Source: an uncultured Collinsella sp.
GTDB lineage: Bacteria; Actinomycetota; Coriobacteriia; Coriobacteriales; Coriobacteriaceae
NCBI GenBank assembly: GCA_900544845.1
Contig: UQWV01000013.1
Coordinates: 1 to 39,165, forward strand
DNA: 39,165 bases
Direction of reading: 5' to 3'
This document shows positions 1 through 8,241 of this stretch, piece after piece. Each line of letters starts with the position of its first letter. Positions within the stretch are counted from its first letter, which is position 1. Below the pieces are notes generated by a model that saw nothing but the letters and a program-made list of their open reading frames with translations, was not told the origin of the DNA and did not search any database. Position numbers and translations under genes: made by a program.

Positions 1-2313
1 GCGACCTATCTGATTACCGAGAAGGGCCTCAACACCTACATCAAGTGCAACCCCACGCTGCTGGGCTATGAGTTTGCCCGCCAGCGTCTGAACGAGCTGG
101 GCTTTGACTACATCGTCTTCGATGACACGCACTTCCGCGAGGACCTGCAGTGGGCCGACGCCGTGCCCATGTTCGAGCGCCTGATTGCCCTGTGTGCCGA
201 GCGCGGCCTGGAGTTTGGCGTCAAGCTCACCAACACCTTCCCCGTCGACGTGACGAGGAACGAGCTGCCTTCCACTGAGATGTACATGTCCGGCCGTTCG
301 CTGTTCTCGCTGACCATCGAGGCCGCCCGTCGCATTACCGAGCAGTTCGATGGCAAGCTGCGCATCAGCTACTCCGGCGGTGCTACGGTCTACAACATCC
401 GCGCCCTGTATGACGCCGGCATTTGGCCCGTCACCCTGGCGACCGACGTGCTCAAGCCCGGTGGCTACGAGCGCTTTAGCCAGATGGCCGGCGAGTTTAC
501 CGACCTGGATGGCAAGCCGTTCGCGGGCGTCTCTCTCGAGGCCGTGACTGCGATCCAGACCGACTCGCTCACCAATCCGCTCTACAAGAAGCCGCTGCGC
601 CCGCTGCCCGACCGCAAGGTCGCCGGCAAGAGCCCGCTTTCCGACTGCTTTACCACGCCGTGCCGCACGAGCTGCCCCATTCAGCAGGATATTCCCGCCT
701 ATCTGGCGGCTGTTGACGAGGGCCGCTACGAGGATGCGCTCAACATCATCATCGAGCGCAACGCCCTGCCGTTTATCACCGGCACCATCTGCCCGCATCC
801 CTGCGGCCGTGCCTGCGAGCGTGCATTCTATGAGCCCGAGGGCGCCCAGATTCGCGCCAGCAAGCTCAAGGCCGCCCGCGAGGCCATGACCGCCGTGCTG
901 CCCAAGCTGCGCGCCCAGGCCATCGCCAACGACGGCGAGCGCAATGTTGCCGTTATCGGCGGCGGCCCGGCCGGTCTGGCGACGGCGTTCTTCCTGACGC
1001 GTGCCGGCGTGCCCGTCACCATCTTTGAGGCCCGCGACTCGCTCGGCGGCGTGGTCCGTCACATCATCCCCGAGTTCCGTATCGCCAGCGACGATATCTC
1101 CCACGACGCAGAGCTCTGCCTGGCCTTTGGCGCCAAGGTGCAGCTCAACGCTCGCGTTGATTCCATTGACGAGCTCAAGGCCCAAGGCTTTACCGACGTG
1201 GTCGTGGCCACCGGTGCCTGGATGCCCGGCTCTGCGGGCCTGGGCGAGGGTGCCGAGCTCGACGTGCTGGAGTTCCTCGAGGCCGCCAAGAAGGGCGAGA
1301 AACTCGAGCTGGGCGAGGACGTCGTGGTCATTGGCGCCGGTAACACCGCCATGGACGCGGCCCGCGTGGCCAAGCGTCTGGCTGGCGTGAAGAACGTGCG
1401 CCTGGTGTATCGCCGCACCAAGAAACAGATGCCCGCTGACGAGGAAGAGCTTGATCTTGCTCTTGCCGACGGCGTTGAGTTCTGCGAGCTGCTGGCGCCC
1501 AAGGCGCTCAACGGTGCCGTGCTGACCTGCGACGTCATGGAGCTTGGCGAGCCGGATGCAAGCGGCCGTCGCAGCCCCGTCGCCACGGGCGAGACCGTCG
1601 AGCTTTCCGCCACCACGGTGATCTGCGCCGTGGGCGAGGGCATCGATGCCAGCCTGTACGATGCCGCGGGCGTCGAGCACGACCGTCGCGGTCGCCTTGC
1701 CGCCACCTCCACCGGCGTCGAGGGCGTCTGGGCTGCGGGCGACTGCCGCCGCGGTCCTGCCACCGTGGTCGAGGCTATTGCCGACGCCGCCGAGGTCGCC
1801 CGTGCCATCGCCGGCGTGGACTTTAACAAGTACGCCGACCAGAATGCTCAGACCGGTCGCGAGGACACTTGCTACGAGCGCAAGGGGTCGCTGTGCCGCG
1901 ACAAGCGCAACTGCACCAAGACTCGCTGCCTGGGCTGCGGCTCGGTGTGCGAGGTCTGCTGCGATGTGTGCCCCAACCGTGCCAACGTGGCAATTAAGGT
2001 GCCGGGCCTGGCCAAGCATCAGGTCGTCCATGTCGACGGCATGTGCAACGAGTGCGGCAACTGCGCCGTGTTCTGCCCCTACCAGGAGGGTCGTCCCTAC
2101 AAGGACAAGCTCACCCTGTTCTGGAGCGAGCAGGACATGGAGAACTCCGAGAACGAGGGCTTCCTGGCTGTGGACGAGGACCACTTTAAGGTCCGCGTCG
2201 CCGGCACGGTCCGCACCGTCTCGGTCGATGCCGTCAACACCGGTCTTCCCGAGGCCGTCCGCCTGACCATCAGGGCCGTGCGCGACAACTATTCGTACCT
2301 TCTTAAGAAATAG
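1..2313 (+). CDS. ygfK: YgfK-type FAD/NAD(P) iron-sulfur oxidoreductase (5' end missing)
   Basis: The frame is open from the first base, so the N-terminus lies outside the window; 770 residues are visible against about 1030 in E. coli YgfK. The visible part starts in a dihydroorotate-dehydrogenase-like barrel. Next comes a GltD-type cysteine-rich segment (CRTSCPIQQD, then ICPHPCGRACE), an FAD-binding GGGPAGLA motif near visible residue 318, and an NAD(P)-binding GAGNTAMDAAR motif near 443. The C-terminus (about residues 640-690) has two ferredoxin-like cysteine clusters, including CLGCGSVCEVC and CNECGNCAVFCP. The family is annotated as a putative selenate reductase subunit, but in the xdh/yge context it more likely passes electrons between NAD(P)H, ferredoxin and a purine intermediate. 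The ferredoxin gene follows 11 bases later, so it is cotranscribed. The family call is firm; substrate and direction are inferred. Confidence 0.9.
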   Translation, partial: ATYLITEKGLNTYIKCNPTLLGYEFARQRLNELGFDYIVFDDTHFREDLQWADAVPMFERLIALCAERGLEFGVKLTNTFPVDVTRNELPSTEMYMSGRSLFSLTIEAARRITEQFDGKLRISYSGGATVYNIRALYDAGIWPVTLATDVLKPGGYERFSQMAGEFTDLDGKPFAGVSLEAVTAIQTDSLTNPLYKKPLRPLPDRKVAGKSPLSDCFTTPCRTSCPIQQDIPAYLAAVDEGRYEDALNIIIERNALPFITGTICPHPCGRACERAFYEPEGAQIRASKLKAAREAMTAVLPKLRAQAIANDGERNVAVIGGGPAGLATAFFLTRAGVPVTIFEARDSLGGVVRHIIPEFRIASDDISHDAELCLAFGAKVQLNARVDSIDELKAQGFTDVVVATGAWMPGSAGLGEGAELDVLEFLEAAKKGEKLELGEDVVVIGAGNTAMDAARVAKRLAGVKNVRLVYRRTKKQMPADEEELDLALADGVEFCELLAPKALNGAVLTCDVMELGEPDASGRRSPVATGETVELSATTVICAVGEGIDASLYDAAGVEHDRRGRLAATSTGVEGVWAAGDCRRGPATVVEAIADAAEVARAIAGVDFNKYADQNAQTGREDTCYERKGSLCRDKRNCTKTRCLGCGSVCEVCCDVCPNRANVAIKVPGLAKHQVVHVDGMCNECGNCAVFCPYQEGRPYKDKLTLFWSEQDMENSENEGFLAVDEDHFKVRVAGTVRTVSVDAVNTGLPEAVRLTIRAVRDNYSYLLKK

Positions 2314-2324
2314 GCGAGTCTCTT

Positions 2325-2804
2325 ATGGCCAAATCCATTCAACATAACGTGGCCTACGTTGCCTGCGGAAGCGGTTGCGCCTCCGCAGGCGGCGACGCCC
2401 GCTGCAGCGAAGGCTGCATTGGCTGTGGCGCCTGCGTCACGGCCTGCCCCCACGGCGCCATTGCGCTGGTCGATGGCATCGCTCGCGTGGATCGCTCCAA
2501 GTGCACGGGCTGTGGCCTGTGCGGCATGGCGTGCCCGCAGCGCGTGATTGCCTTCGTTCCCGGCTACCAGAACATTCTGGTGCGCTGCAACAACACCGAT
2601 AAGGGCGCCATTGCGCGCAAGATCTGCGACACGAGCTGCATCGGTTGCGGTATGTGCGCCAAAAAGTGCCCTGCCGGCGCTATCCGCATCGAGGACAACT
2701 GCGCCCATATCGACGGCGCGGACTGCCTGTCGTGCGGCATGTGCGCCGTCGTCTGCCCTCATGGCGCCATCCACGACCGCACCGGCATCGCCGCCGGCGT
2801 GTAG
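2325..2804 (+). CDS. Four-cluster [4Fe-4S] ferredoxin (polyferredoxin)
   Basis: A 159-residue soluble protein with four complete CxxCxxCxxxCP motifs: CIGCGACVTACP, CTGCGLCGMACP, CIGCGMCAKKCP and CLSCGMCAVVCP. It could therefore bind four [4Fe-4S] clusters. An extra N-terminal cysteine group (CGSGC and a Cys about nine residues later) may bind something further. There is no signal peptide or membrane segment. It lies 11 bases after ygfK and 12 bases before the xdhD-type gene. The likely job is electron transfer between the XdhD molybdenum site and the YgfK flavin. It resembles RnfB/HydN-like polyferredoxins but lacks their other domains. The role is inferred from position. Confidence 0.85.
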   Translation: MAKSIQHNVAYVACGSGCASAGGDARCSEGCIGCGACVTACPHGAIALVDGIARVDRSKCTGCGLCGMACPQRVIAFVPGYQNILVRCNNTDKGAIARKICDTSCIGCGMCAKKCPAGAIRIEDNCAHIDGADCLSCGMCAVVCPHGAIHDRTGIAAGV

Positions 2805-2816
2805 AAGGGAATCACC

Positions 2817-5594
2817 ATGGCACAGGAATTCACTTTTACCGTTAACGGCGTCGAGCGCACGACGACCCAAAACAAACCGCTACTGCGCTACCTGCGCGAC
2901 GACCTGCATATCCATTCCGCCAAGGACGGCTGCTCCGAAGGTGCTTGCGGTACCTGCACCATCCATGTGGACGGTGCGGCCGTCAAGGCGTGCGTACTGA
3001 CCACCGCTCTTGCCGCCGGCCGTAACATCGTGACCGTCGAGGGCCTGCCCCAGGACGTGCGCGAGGCCTTTGTGTACGCCTTTGGCGCCGTGGGCGCCGT
3101 GCAGTGCGGTTTTTGCATCCCCGGCATGGTCATGGCGGGTGCAGCGCTCATCGCCGAGGACCCCGAGCCCACCGAGGAGCAGATCAAGTACGCCATTCGC
3201 GGTAACGTCTGTCGCTGCACCGGCTACAAAAAGATTATCGAGGGCATCTCGCTGGCCGCTGCGGTGCTCCGCGGCGAAAAGCAGATCGATGAGGACCTGG
3301 AGCGCGGCGATGACTACGGCGTGGGCAAGCGCGCCTTCCGTATCGACGTGCGCAAGAAGGTGCTCGGCGAGGGCAAGTATCCCGACGACATCGACGAGCT
3401 CGATCAGCCGGGCCTGACCTATGCCAGCGCCGTGCGCTCCAAGTATCCGCGCGCCCGTGTGCTCTCCATCGATACCTCCAAGGCCGAGGCCCTGCCCGGC
3501 GTGGTGGGCATCCTGCGCGCCGAGGACGTGCCGGTCAACCAGGTCGGCCACCTTATCCAGGACTGGGATGTCATGATCGCTCAGGGCGATATCACCCGCT
3601 GCGTGGGCGATGCCATCGTGCTGGTGGTCGCCGAGGACGAGGCGACGCTCGAGAAGGCCAAGAAGCTCGTAAAGATTGACTACGAGCCGCTGGAGCCCGT
3701 GCGCAACATTGTCGAGGCCAGGGCCGCCGACGCCCCGCGCCTGCATGACAGCTTCTTTGCCTTCGGCAACACAGTGGAGCTCAAGGACAACGTGTGCCAG
3801 AGCCGTCATGTGACGCGCGGCGACGCCGCCAAGGCGCTGGCCGAAAGCGCGTTCACCGTGACGCAGCGCTTTACCACGCCCTTTACCGAGCATGCCTTCT
3901 TGGAGCCCGAGTGTGTCGTTGCCTTCCCGTACAAGAACGGCGTCAAGGTGCAGTCGACCGACCAGGGTGCCTACGATACGCGCAAAGAGTGCGCCCACAT
4001 GTTTGGCTGGGATAGCGAGCCCGAGCGCGTGGTCGTCGAGACCATGCTCGTGGGCGGCGGCTTTGGCGGCAAGGAGGACGTGTCCATCCAACACCTGGCC
4101 GCGCTTGCCGCATATAAGCTCCAGCGTCCTGTGAAGTGCAAGCTCACTCGTGCCGAGTCGCTTGCATTCCATCCCAAGCGCCACGCCATGGACGGTACCT
4201 TTACACTGGGTTGCGACGCCGAGGGCAACTTTACCGGTCTGGATTGCGAGATCAACTTTGACACCGGCGCCTACGCGTCGCTGTGCGGTCCGGTGCTCGA
4301 GCGCGCCTGCACGCACGCCGTCGGCCCCTACAAGTACCAGAACACCGACATTCGCGGTTATGGCTACTACACCAACAACCCGCCCGCCGGCGCGTACCGC
4401 GGCTTTGGCGTTTGCCAGTCCGAGTTTGCGCTCGAGAGCCTGATCGACCTGCTGGCAGAGAAGGTCGGCCTGGATCCGTGGGAGATTCGCTACCGCAACG
4501 CCATCGAGCCGGGCGAGGTTTTGCCCAACGGCCAGATTGCCGACTGCTCCACGGCGCTGAAGGAGACACTGCTCGAGGTCAAGGATGCCTACTATGCGCA
4601 TCCCGGACACGCCGGTATCGCCTGCGCCATGAAGAACGCTGGCGTGGGCGTTGGCCTGCCCGATGCCGGCCGCTGCAAGATTCGCGTCGAGAACGGCGTA
4701 GCCGTGGTCTATGCCGCCACGTCCGACATCGGCCAGGGCTGCAACACCGTCTTTTTGCAGGACGTTGCCGAGGCATGCGGTCTGCCGCTTCGCTGCATCG
4801 CCAACGGCGAGTGCTCCACCGAGAATGCTCCCGACTCCGGCACCACGTCTGGTTCGCGTCAGACGGTCGTGACCGGCGAGGCCGTGCGCGGCGCCGCCTT
4901 CCTGCTGCGCGATGCCATGGTTGGCATCGAGGCCGGCAAGCCTGCGCCTACCGCCCCGGTGAGCGCGCATGGCGACGGCGTCAAGATCGAGTACGACGAC
5001 GGTCGCGCCTATCAGCTGCACACGCAGGAGCTCGTCGCCGGGCAGGGCATGCATCCTCAGGATCCCGCGGCAGCCATCAAGGCGCTCGAGGGATGCGAGT
5101 TTGGCTACGTGTACCTGGAGCCGACCGACAAGCTGGGTGCGGATGTTCCCAACCCCAAGAGCCACATCTGCTACGGCTTTGCCACACATGTGGTTATTTT
5201 GGACGACGACGGCCGCGTGAGCGAGGTCTATGCCGCGCACGATTCCGGCAAGGTGGTCAACCCCATCTCCATCCAGGGTCAGATCGAAGGTGGCGTTCTC
5301 ATGGGTATGGGCTATGCGCTTACCGAGGACTGGCCGCTCAAGGACTGTGTACCCCAGGCAAGGTACGGTACGCTCGGACTGTTCCGTGCGCCCGAGATTC
5401 CGGATATCCACGCCATTTACGTGGAGAAGGACGAGCTACTGCCTGTGGCATATGGCGGCAAGGGCATCGGCGAGATCGCAACGATCCCCACGGCGCCCGC
5501 CGTACAGAACGCCTACCGCGCGTTTGACGGCAAGCTGCGTCCAAATCTGCCCATGGTGGATACGCCCTACAGCCGCGTCCGTCACCGCGGCTAG
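2817..5594 (+). CDS. xdhD: XdhD-type molybdenum hydroxylase, fused [2Fe-2S] and molybdopterin subunits
   Basis: 925 residues, close to E. coli XdhD (956). Residues 1-80 form a plant-type [2Fe-2S] domain (C39, C44, C47, C59), and about 95-155 hold the second [2Fe-2S] domain with QCGFC and CRCTGY. The rest is the xanthine-dehydrogenase large subunit, with GGGFGGKED near residue 415, GAYRGFG near 528, and GKGIGEIATIP near 881, whose Glu (about 886) matches the catalytic base of the family. An FAD domain is not fused and no FAD-subunit gene lies nearby, so electrons probably go to the adjacent ferredoxin. Members of this group are grouped with selenium-dependent molybdenum hydroxylases, where selenium is a labile cofactor ligand rather than selenocysteine; no internal TGA codon interrupts the frame. 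Likely acts on xanthine, urate or a related purine. The exact substrate is unknown. Confidence 0.9.
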   Translation: MAQEFTFTVNGVERTTTQNKPLLRYLRDDLHIHSAKDGCSEGACGTCTIHVDGAAVKACVLTTALAAGRNIVTVEGLPQDVREAFVYAFGAVGAVQCGFCIPGMVMAGAALIAEDPEPTEEQIKYAIRGNVCRCTGYKKIIEGISLAAAVLRGEKQIDEDLERGDDYGVGKRAFRIDVRKKVLGEGKYPDDIDELDQPGLTYASAVRSKYPRARVLSIDTSKAEALPGVVGILRAEDVPVNQVGHLIQDWDVMIAQGDITRCVGDAIVLVVAEDEATLEKAKKLVKIDYEPLEPVRNIVEARAADAPRLHDSFFAFGNTVELKDNVCQSRHVTRGDAAKALAESAFTVTQRFTTPFTEHAFLEPECVVAFPYKNGVKVQSTDQGAYDTRKECAHMFGWDSEPERVVVETMLVGGGFGGKEDVSIQHLAALAAYKLQRPVKCKLTRAESLAFHPKRHAMDGTFTLGCDAEGNFTGLDCEINFDTGAYASLCGPVLERACTHAVGPYKYQNTDIRGYGYYTNNPPAGAYRGFGVCQSEFALESLIDLLAEKVGLDPWEIRYRNAIEPGEVLPNGQIADCSTALKETLLEVKDAYYAHPGHAGIACAMKNAGVGVGLPDAGRCKIRVENGVAVVYAATSDIGQGCNTVFLQDVAEACGLPLRCIANGECSTENAPDSGTTSGSRQTVVTGEAVRGAAFLLRDAMVGIEAGKPAPTAPVSAHGDGVKIEYDDGRAYQLHTQELVAGQGMHPQDPAAAIKALEGCEFGYVYLEPTDKLGADVPNPKSHICYGFATHVVILDDDGRVSEVYAAHDSGKVVNPISIQGQIEGGVLMGMGYALTEDWPLKDCVPQARYGTLGLFRAPEIPDIHAIYVEKDELLPVAYGGKGIGEIATIPTAPAVQNAYRAFDGKLRPNLPMVDTPYSRVRHRG

Positions 5595-5663
5595 GGTAGA
5601 GCGCGGACGACCATTGCTGATGGGCCGTTCGCGCTCAACACCAACTACATACGCTGCGCCTTT

Positions 5664-5698
5664 GGCCCCGACTCCATCGCGAGCCGGGGCCTTTTGTT
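5664..5698 (+). terminator. Rho-independent terminator after xdhD
   Basis: GGCCCCG (5664-5670) pairs with CGGGGCC (5685-5691). An inner CTC/GAG pairing extends the stem, and TTTTGTTT follows. It lies 70 bases after the xdhD stop and marks the end of the ygfK-ferredoxin-xdhD transcript. Confidence 0.75.
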
Positions 5699-5774
5699 TG
5701 GAGCGGAGGCCGCGTCTCGAAACGGGTCGTGCTTTCCTTTTGAGCCTCGGGACTGCGGACGATTTCTTGGACCG

Positions 5775-6053
5775 TTACGCGGCCCTTCCCAGTGCGGCGC
5801 GGAACTCGGCCGGCGTGCGGCCGCCGAGCGCATCGCTGCGCCTCTCCGTATTGTATCGGCCGATCCAGCCCCCGAGCTCCTCGATGAAGCGGGCGGGGGT
5901 CCAGCCCGACCAGTCCCTGCCGTGCCAGAACTCCCCCTTGAGCAGGCCGAAGAAGCCCTCCATCGCCGCGTTGTCCGGGCTGCAGCCCTTGGCGGACATG
6001 CTCCTGGCGAGGCCGTGCCCCTCGCAGATTGAGATCCGGCCGGGCCAGCGGTA
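5775..6053 (-). pseudogene. IS3-family transposase remnant (OrfB C-terminus)
   Basis: Only the last ~93 codons of an IS3/IS150-type integrase-domain transposase remain. The reading contains YRWPGRISICE, SMSAKGCSPDNAAMEGFFG and a terminal YNTERR...PAEFRAALG, the typical end of OrfB with the late catalytic Glu region. The frame loses similarity at about 6050, exactly where the CGGAAAAGTGTC direct repeats begin, so a second event cut the element. The rest of OrfB, OrfA and the left end are absent. It cannot encode an active transposase. Downstream sequence (about 5740-5775) resembles the right end of such elements, but the terminal repeat was not defined. Confidence 0.8.
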
Positions 6054-6131
6054 CGGAAAAGTGTCGAAATAGGCACCTTAAAACTTCGGAAAAGTGTCAA
6101 ATTCGATAGGAAAATTATCCGGAAAAGTGTG
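6054..6131. repeat. Three 33-bp-spaced direct repeats of CGGAAAAGTGTC
   Basis: CGGAAAAGTGTC starts at 6054 and 6087, and CGGAAAAGTGTG at 6120, giving an exact 33-base period. The sequence between copies is not conserved. Multiple short direct repeats at a terminus are typical of IS21-family element ends, so this is probably a leftover IS end joined to the truncated IS3 remnant. No transposase belonging to it is present. The family assignment is inference. Confidence 0.55.
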
Positions 6132-6200
6132 GATGGATGACAAAACAGCACTTAGAAGCCGGTGCTGGATGCGGGATCTTGCGGCCGCCTTCAGTCCTCG

Positions 6201-7187
6201 CTACTCGTCGTCTCCGTCGTTGGGGTCGCCCTTGAGGGTGTTGATGTCCAGGTACTGGTTATCGTCCTCTTTTTGCTGGGTCTCCGACTCCGCTTGGGTG
6301 GGGCCGCGGAACAGCTGGAATCCCTCAAACGCAATGGCGCCGAGCAGGACAACGACAATGGCGATAAAGGCAACCTTGACTGCCTGCGGAAATTCCGAGA
6401 AACGCAGTGCCTTTTCCTCGGCGTAATAATCGGCGAAGCGCTCTTCGCCCGTGCTTTTGGTATACGCCGGCGCGGACGCGGCCTCCGGGTCATATTCCGG
6501 TGCAGGCGTGGCAGCGTACGGATCGTTGAGATAATCGCTCGATGCGGTGCCATAATCTTCGGTCTCGATGCGACCGGTGCCAGCATAGTCATCGGAATAA
6601 TCGGAATATGCCGCACCGCCCTCATAGTCCGCGGCGCTCGTGTTAGCGGCAAAAAGCGGGTTAACCGGAACATCGAGCGCCGGCATGCCGGTAGAGGTCT
6701 CATCCAGATCGGTTGCAGCCCAGGAATCGTGGGCAACCTGATGGGCAACGGGCTCATCGAGCCTTGCGACCGGAGGCTTGCGTGCCGCAGGAACAGGCAA
6801 CTGCTGGGCGCTGTACATAACGGTGCTGTCGGCCGATTTGCCCTGCGTCGCTGCAGCGAGAAATGCCGCCGTCTCGGACGGGTCGCTTGCGGGGCGGGGA
6901 GCTGGTGTGGGCGCCGAAGTGGGTGTGGGCGTAGGCGCGGGCGTCGAAACGGGCGACTGCGCAGGAGTCGGCGCAGATGCGGGCTTAGGCGCAAGTGCGG
7001 GATTGGGGTTTGACGGGCGAGCCCCGCCGCCCATGAGTTCGTCGGCGGTCCACGGGCGATCATCCATCACGTCGTCAAGGCTCAGCGAAAACAGGTCGTC
7101 TTCACCCTCATCGAACATGCGGTGCACATGTCCACCAATTGCCGGAATCAATCCGCGACCGGTGCATGATGCCTTGCTCAACGCCAT
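6201..7187 (-). CDS. Unknown acidic, Pro/Ala-rich protein with one membrane segment
   Basis: 328 residues from the ATG at 7187, chosen because AAAGGATGG lies about 6-13 bases upstream; an open frame 32 codons longer has no such site. The N-terminal ~60 residues (DDLFSLSLDDV, RPWTADELM) look folded. Residues ~65-100 are a low-complexity Pro/Ala/Thr linker. An acidic, Tyr- and Ser-rich region follows, and near the C-terminus one hydrophobic stretch (VKVAFIAIVVVLLGAIAF) is followed by a short acidic tail. There is no signal peptide. The layout suggests a cytoplasmic head on a long disordered linker, anchored by a C-terminal helix. I do not recognise the family. It follows the regulator gene on the same strand, but a -10-like TATAAT (7222-7227) suggests its own promoter. 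Confidence 0.7.
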   Translation of the reverse strand: MALSKASCTGRGLIPAIGGHVHRMFDEGEDDLFSLSLDDVMDDRPWTADELMGGGARPSNPNPALAPKPASAPTPAQSPVSTPAPTPTPTSAPTPAPRPASDPSETAAFLAAATQGKSADSTVMYSAQQLPVPAARKPPVARLDEPVAHQVAHDSWAATDLDETSTGMPALDVPVNPLFAANTSAADYEGGAAYSDYSDDYAGTGRIETEDYGTASSDYLNDPYAATPAPEYDPEAASAPAYTKSTGEERFADYYAEEKALRFSEFPQAVKVAFIAIVVVLLGAIAFEGFQLFRGPTQAESETQQKEDDNQYLDINTLKGDPNDGDDE

Positions 7188-7221
7188 TCTGTTCCATCCT
7201 TTCGAAATACTAATGTCATCG

Positions 7222-7227
7222 ATTATA
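7222..7227 (-). promoter_or_regulatory. Candidate -10 box for the unknown membrane protein
   Basis: On the minus strand this reads TATAAT, 35 bases before the ATG at 7187. No convincing -35 hexamer was seen at the usual spacing, so the call rests on the -10 alone. Confidence 0.35.
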
Positions 7228-7310
7228 TGGAACTTCCCAAGCGGCTCGGTCTTGGATTCGCGCTTTCCAGAACTCGCGCCCAAAAGGGGAGGGGCAATCT
7301 AGGCGAGTGC

Positions 7311-7964
7311 CTACTTGTCGCCGGCCGCCGCCTTGGCCTCATTGAGGTAGCTATAGAAGCTGTACTTGGAGATGCCAAAGAACTCGCAGGCGCGCTCGCT
7401 CGACTTGGAAATGAGGAAGGCACCGCGACGGTCGAGGTAGCCAATGGCACGAATGCGCTCGTCTTTGGTCATGAGTGCCGCGGGCTTGCCCACAAACTGC
7501 TCGCACTCGTGCAGCAGGTCCTCGAGCAGGTCGCCGATGTTCTTGGTAATGGGCTCGGGCTCGGTGTAGCCCGTTCCGCCGGTGCCAGTAAAGGCATCGA
7601 GCGAACGCTCAAAAGCCTTCATAAGCGTAATGTCAAAGTTGATGCCCAAAATGCCGACGGGTTTGCCCTCATCGTTGCGGATAAAGATGGTCGAGGACTT
7701 GAGCAGCTTGCCGTCGGCGGTTTTAGTGAGGTACGGCTCGCGGTCGTGTATGTCGGTGGTGCCCTCGTGCATGGACTCAAACACAATATGGCTGGGGCCG
7801 TCACCCAGTTTGCGCCCGCTGACGTGGCCGTTTTCGATCACTACGATGGAGTGGTCCACGTCCTCGGTCTCCAGATCGTGGACGACGACTTCGCAGTTGG
7901 GACCAAATTGGAGCGCCAGACCGTGTGCGAGGCGCTTGTAAAACTCAATCTGTGCGGGGGTCAT
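7311..7964 (-). CDS. YheO/DauR-type PAS-HTH transcriptional regulator
   Basis: 217 residues from the ATG at 7964, preceded by AGGAAGG five bases upstream; a start ten codons earlier lacks a site. Residues ~1-120 are a YheO-like PAS sensor domain (NCEVVVHDL, GILGINFDI). Residues ~160-210 form a helix-turn-helix (SSERACEFFGISKYSFYSYL). Regulators of this family, such as DauR, control amino-acid catabolic operons in response to a small ligand. It is divergent from ygeX across a 277-base gap that contains two identical-architecture palindromes, so it is the obvious candidate regulator of ygeXYW. E. coli uses a different, sigma-54-type activator (YgeV) at its xdh/yge locus. The ligand is unknown; 2,3-diaminopropionate or a ureido intermediate would fit. 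Confidence 0.85.
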   Translation of the reverse strand: MTPAQIEFYKRLAHGLALQFGPNCEVVVHDLETEDVDHSIVVIENGHVSGRKLGDGPSHIVFESMHEGTTDIHDREPYLTKTADGKLLKSSTIFIRNDEGKPVGILGINFDITLMKAFERSLDAFTGTGGTGYTEPEPITKNIGDLLEDLLHECEQFVGKPAALMTKDERIRAIGYLDRRGAFLISKSSERACEFFGISKYSFYSYLNEAKAAAGDK

Positions 7965-8083
7965 GGGTGCCTTCCTAAAAATTAGTTTGGGCATACTTTG
8001 CCATAAACCACACCTGTTCGCAAATAACGAAAGCGTCGCTGCGTTATGTAACCGTTCGGCGGCGAAAAGGTACCGATTACGGC

Positions 8084-8098
8084 AACAAACAATTTGTT
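8084..8098. promoter_or_regulatory. Palindromic operator candidate 1 (AACAAA-N3-TTTGTT)
   Basis: A perfect inverted repeat AACAAA-CAA-TTTGTT in the regulator-ygeX intergenic region. The same architecture recurs 51 bases downstream, about five helical turns away. This fits binding by the divergent YheO/DauR-type regulator, but no footprint evidence exists here. Confidence 0.6.
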
Positions 8099-8134
8099 AG
8101 GTTTGCCAATCAAAAAGTGTGATAGAACAGTGCT

Positions 8135-8149
8135 AACAAACTTTTTGTT
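8135..8149. promoter_or_regulatory. Palindromic operator candidate 2 (AACAAA-N3-TTTGTT)
   Basis: A perfect inverted repeat AACAAA-CTT-TTTGTT, 93 bases before the ygeX ATG. The arms are identical to those at 8084-8098 and only the three central bases differ. It probably overlaps or follows the ygeX promoter. A convincing -35/-10 pair could not be fixed in this gap. Confidence 0.6.
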
Positions 8150-8241
8150 TGGCATCCACATAAAAGTTCAGTCGCATGAATGGGAATGGGCTGAAACGCG
8201 TATGCGGGGGCCGGCAAGAGAGGACTTAAGGAGTTCACCGT

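Larger units (their letters stand above)
5595..6200. other. Gene-free IS graveyard between xdhD and the unknown membrane protein
   Basis: This 606-base stretch contains the xdhD terminator, the IS3 transposase remnant and the 33-bp repeats described separately. No other coding region, promoter or RNA gene was recognised in it. It separates the redox genes from the regulator and ygeXYW block. Confidence 0.7.

Noticed and set aside
2880..5411. Very long open frame antisense to xdhD
   Set aside because: It is a shadow of GC-rich codon use on the plus strand. It has no ribosome binding site, and its protein is a repetitive Leu/Gly/Ala/His-rich sequence with no recognisable motif. The same applies to long antisense frames opposite ygeY, ygeW, mocA-hyuA, yqeB-xdhC, secY, rpoA and ade.
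2817..5594. Selenocysteine in XdhD
   Set aside because: The frame is uninterrupted with no internal TGA, and family selenium is a cofactor ligand rather than a residue.
6054..6131. CRISPR array
   Set aside because: Three copies with a 33-base period have repeats of only ~12 bases and no cas genes; an IS end explains them better.
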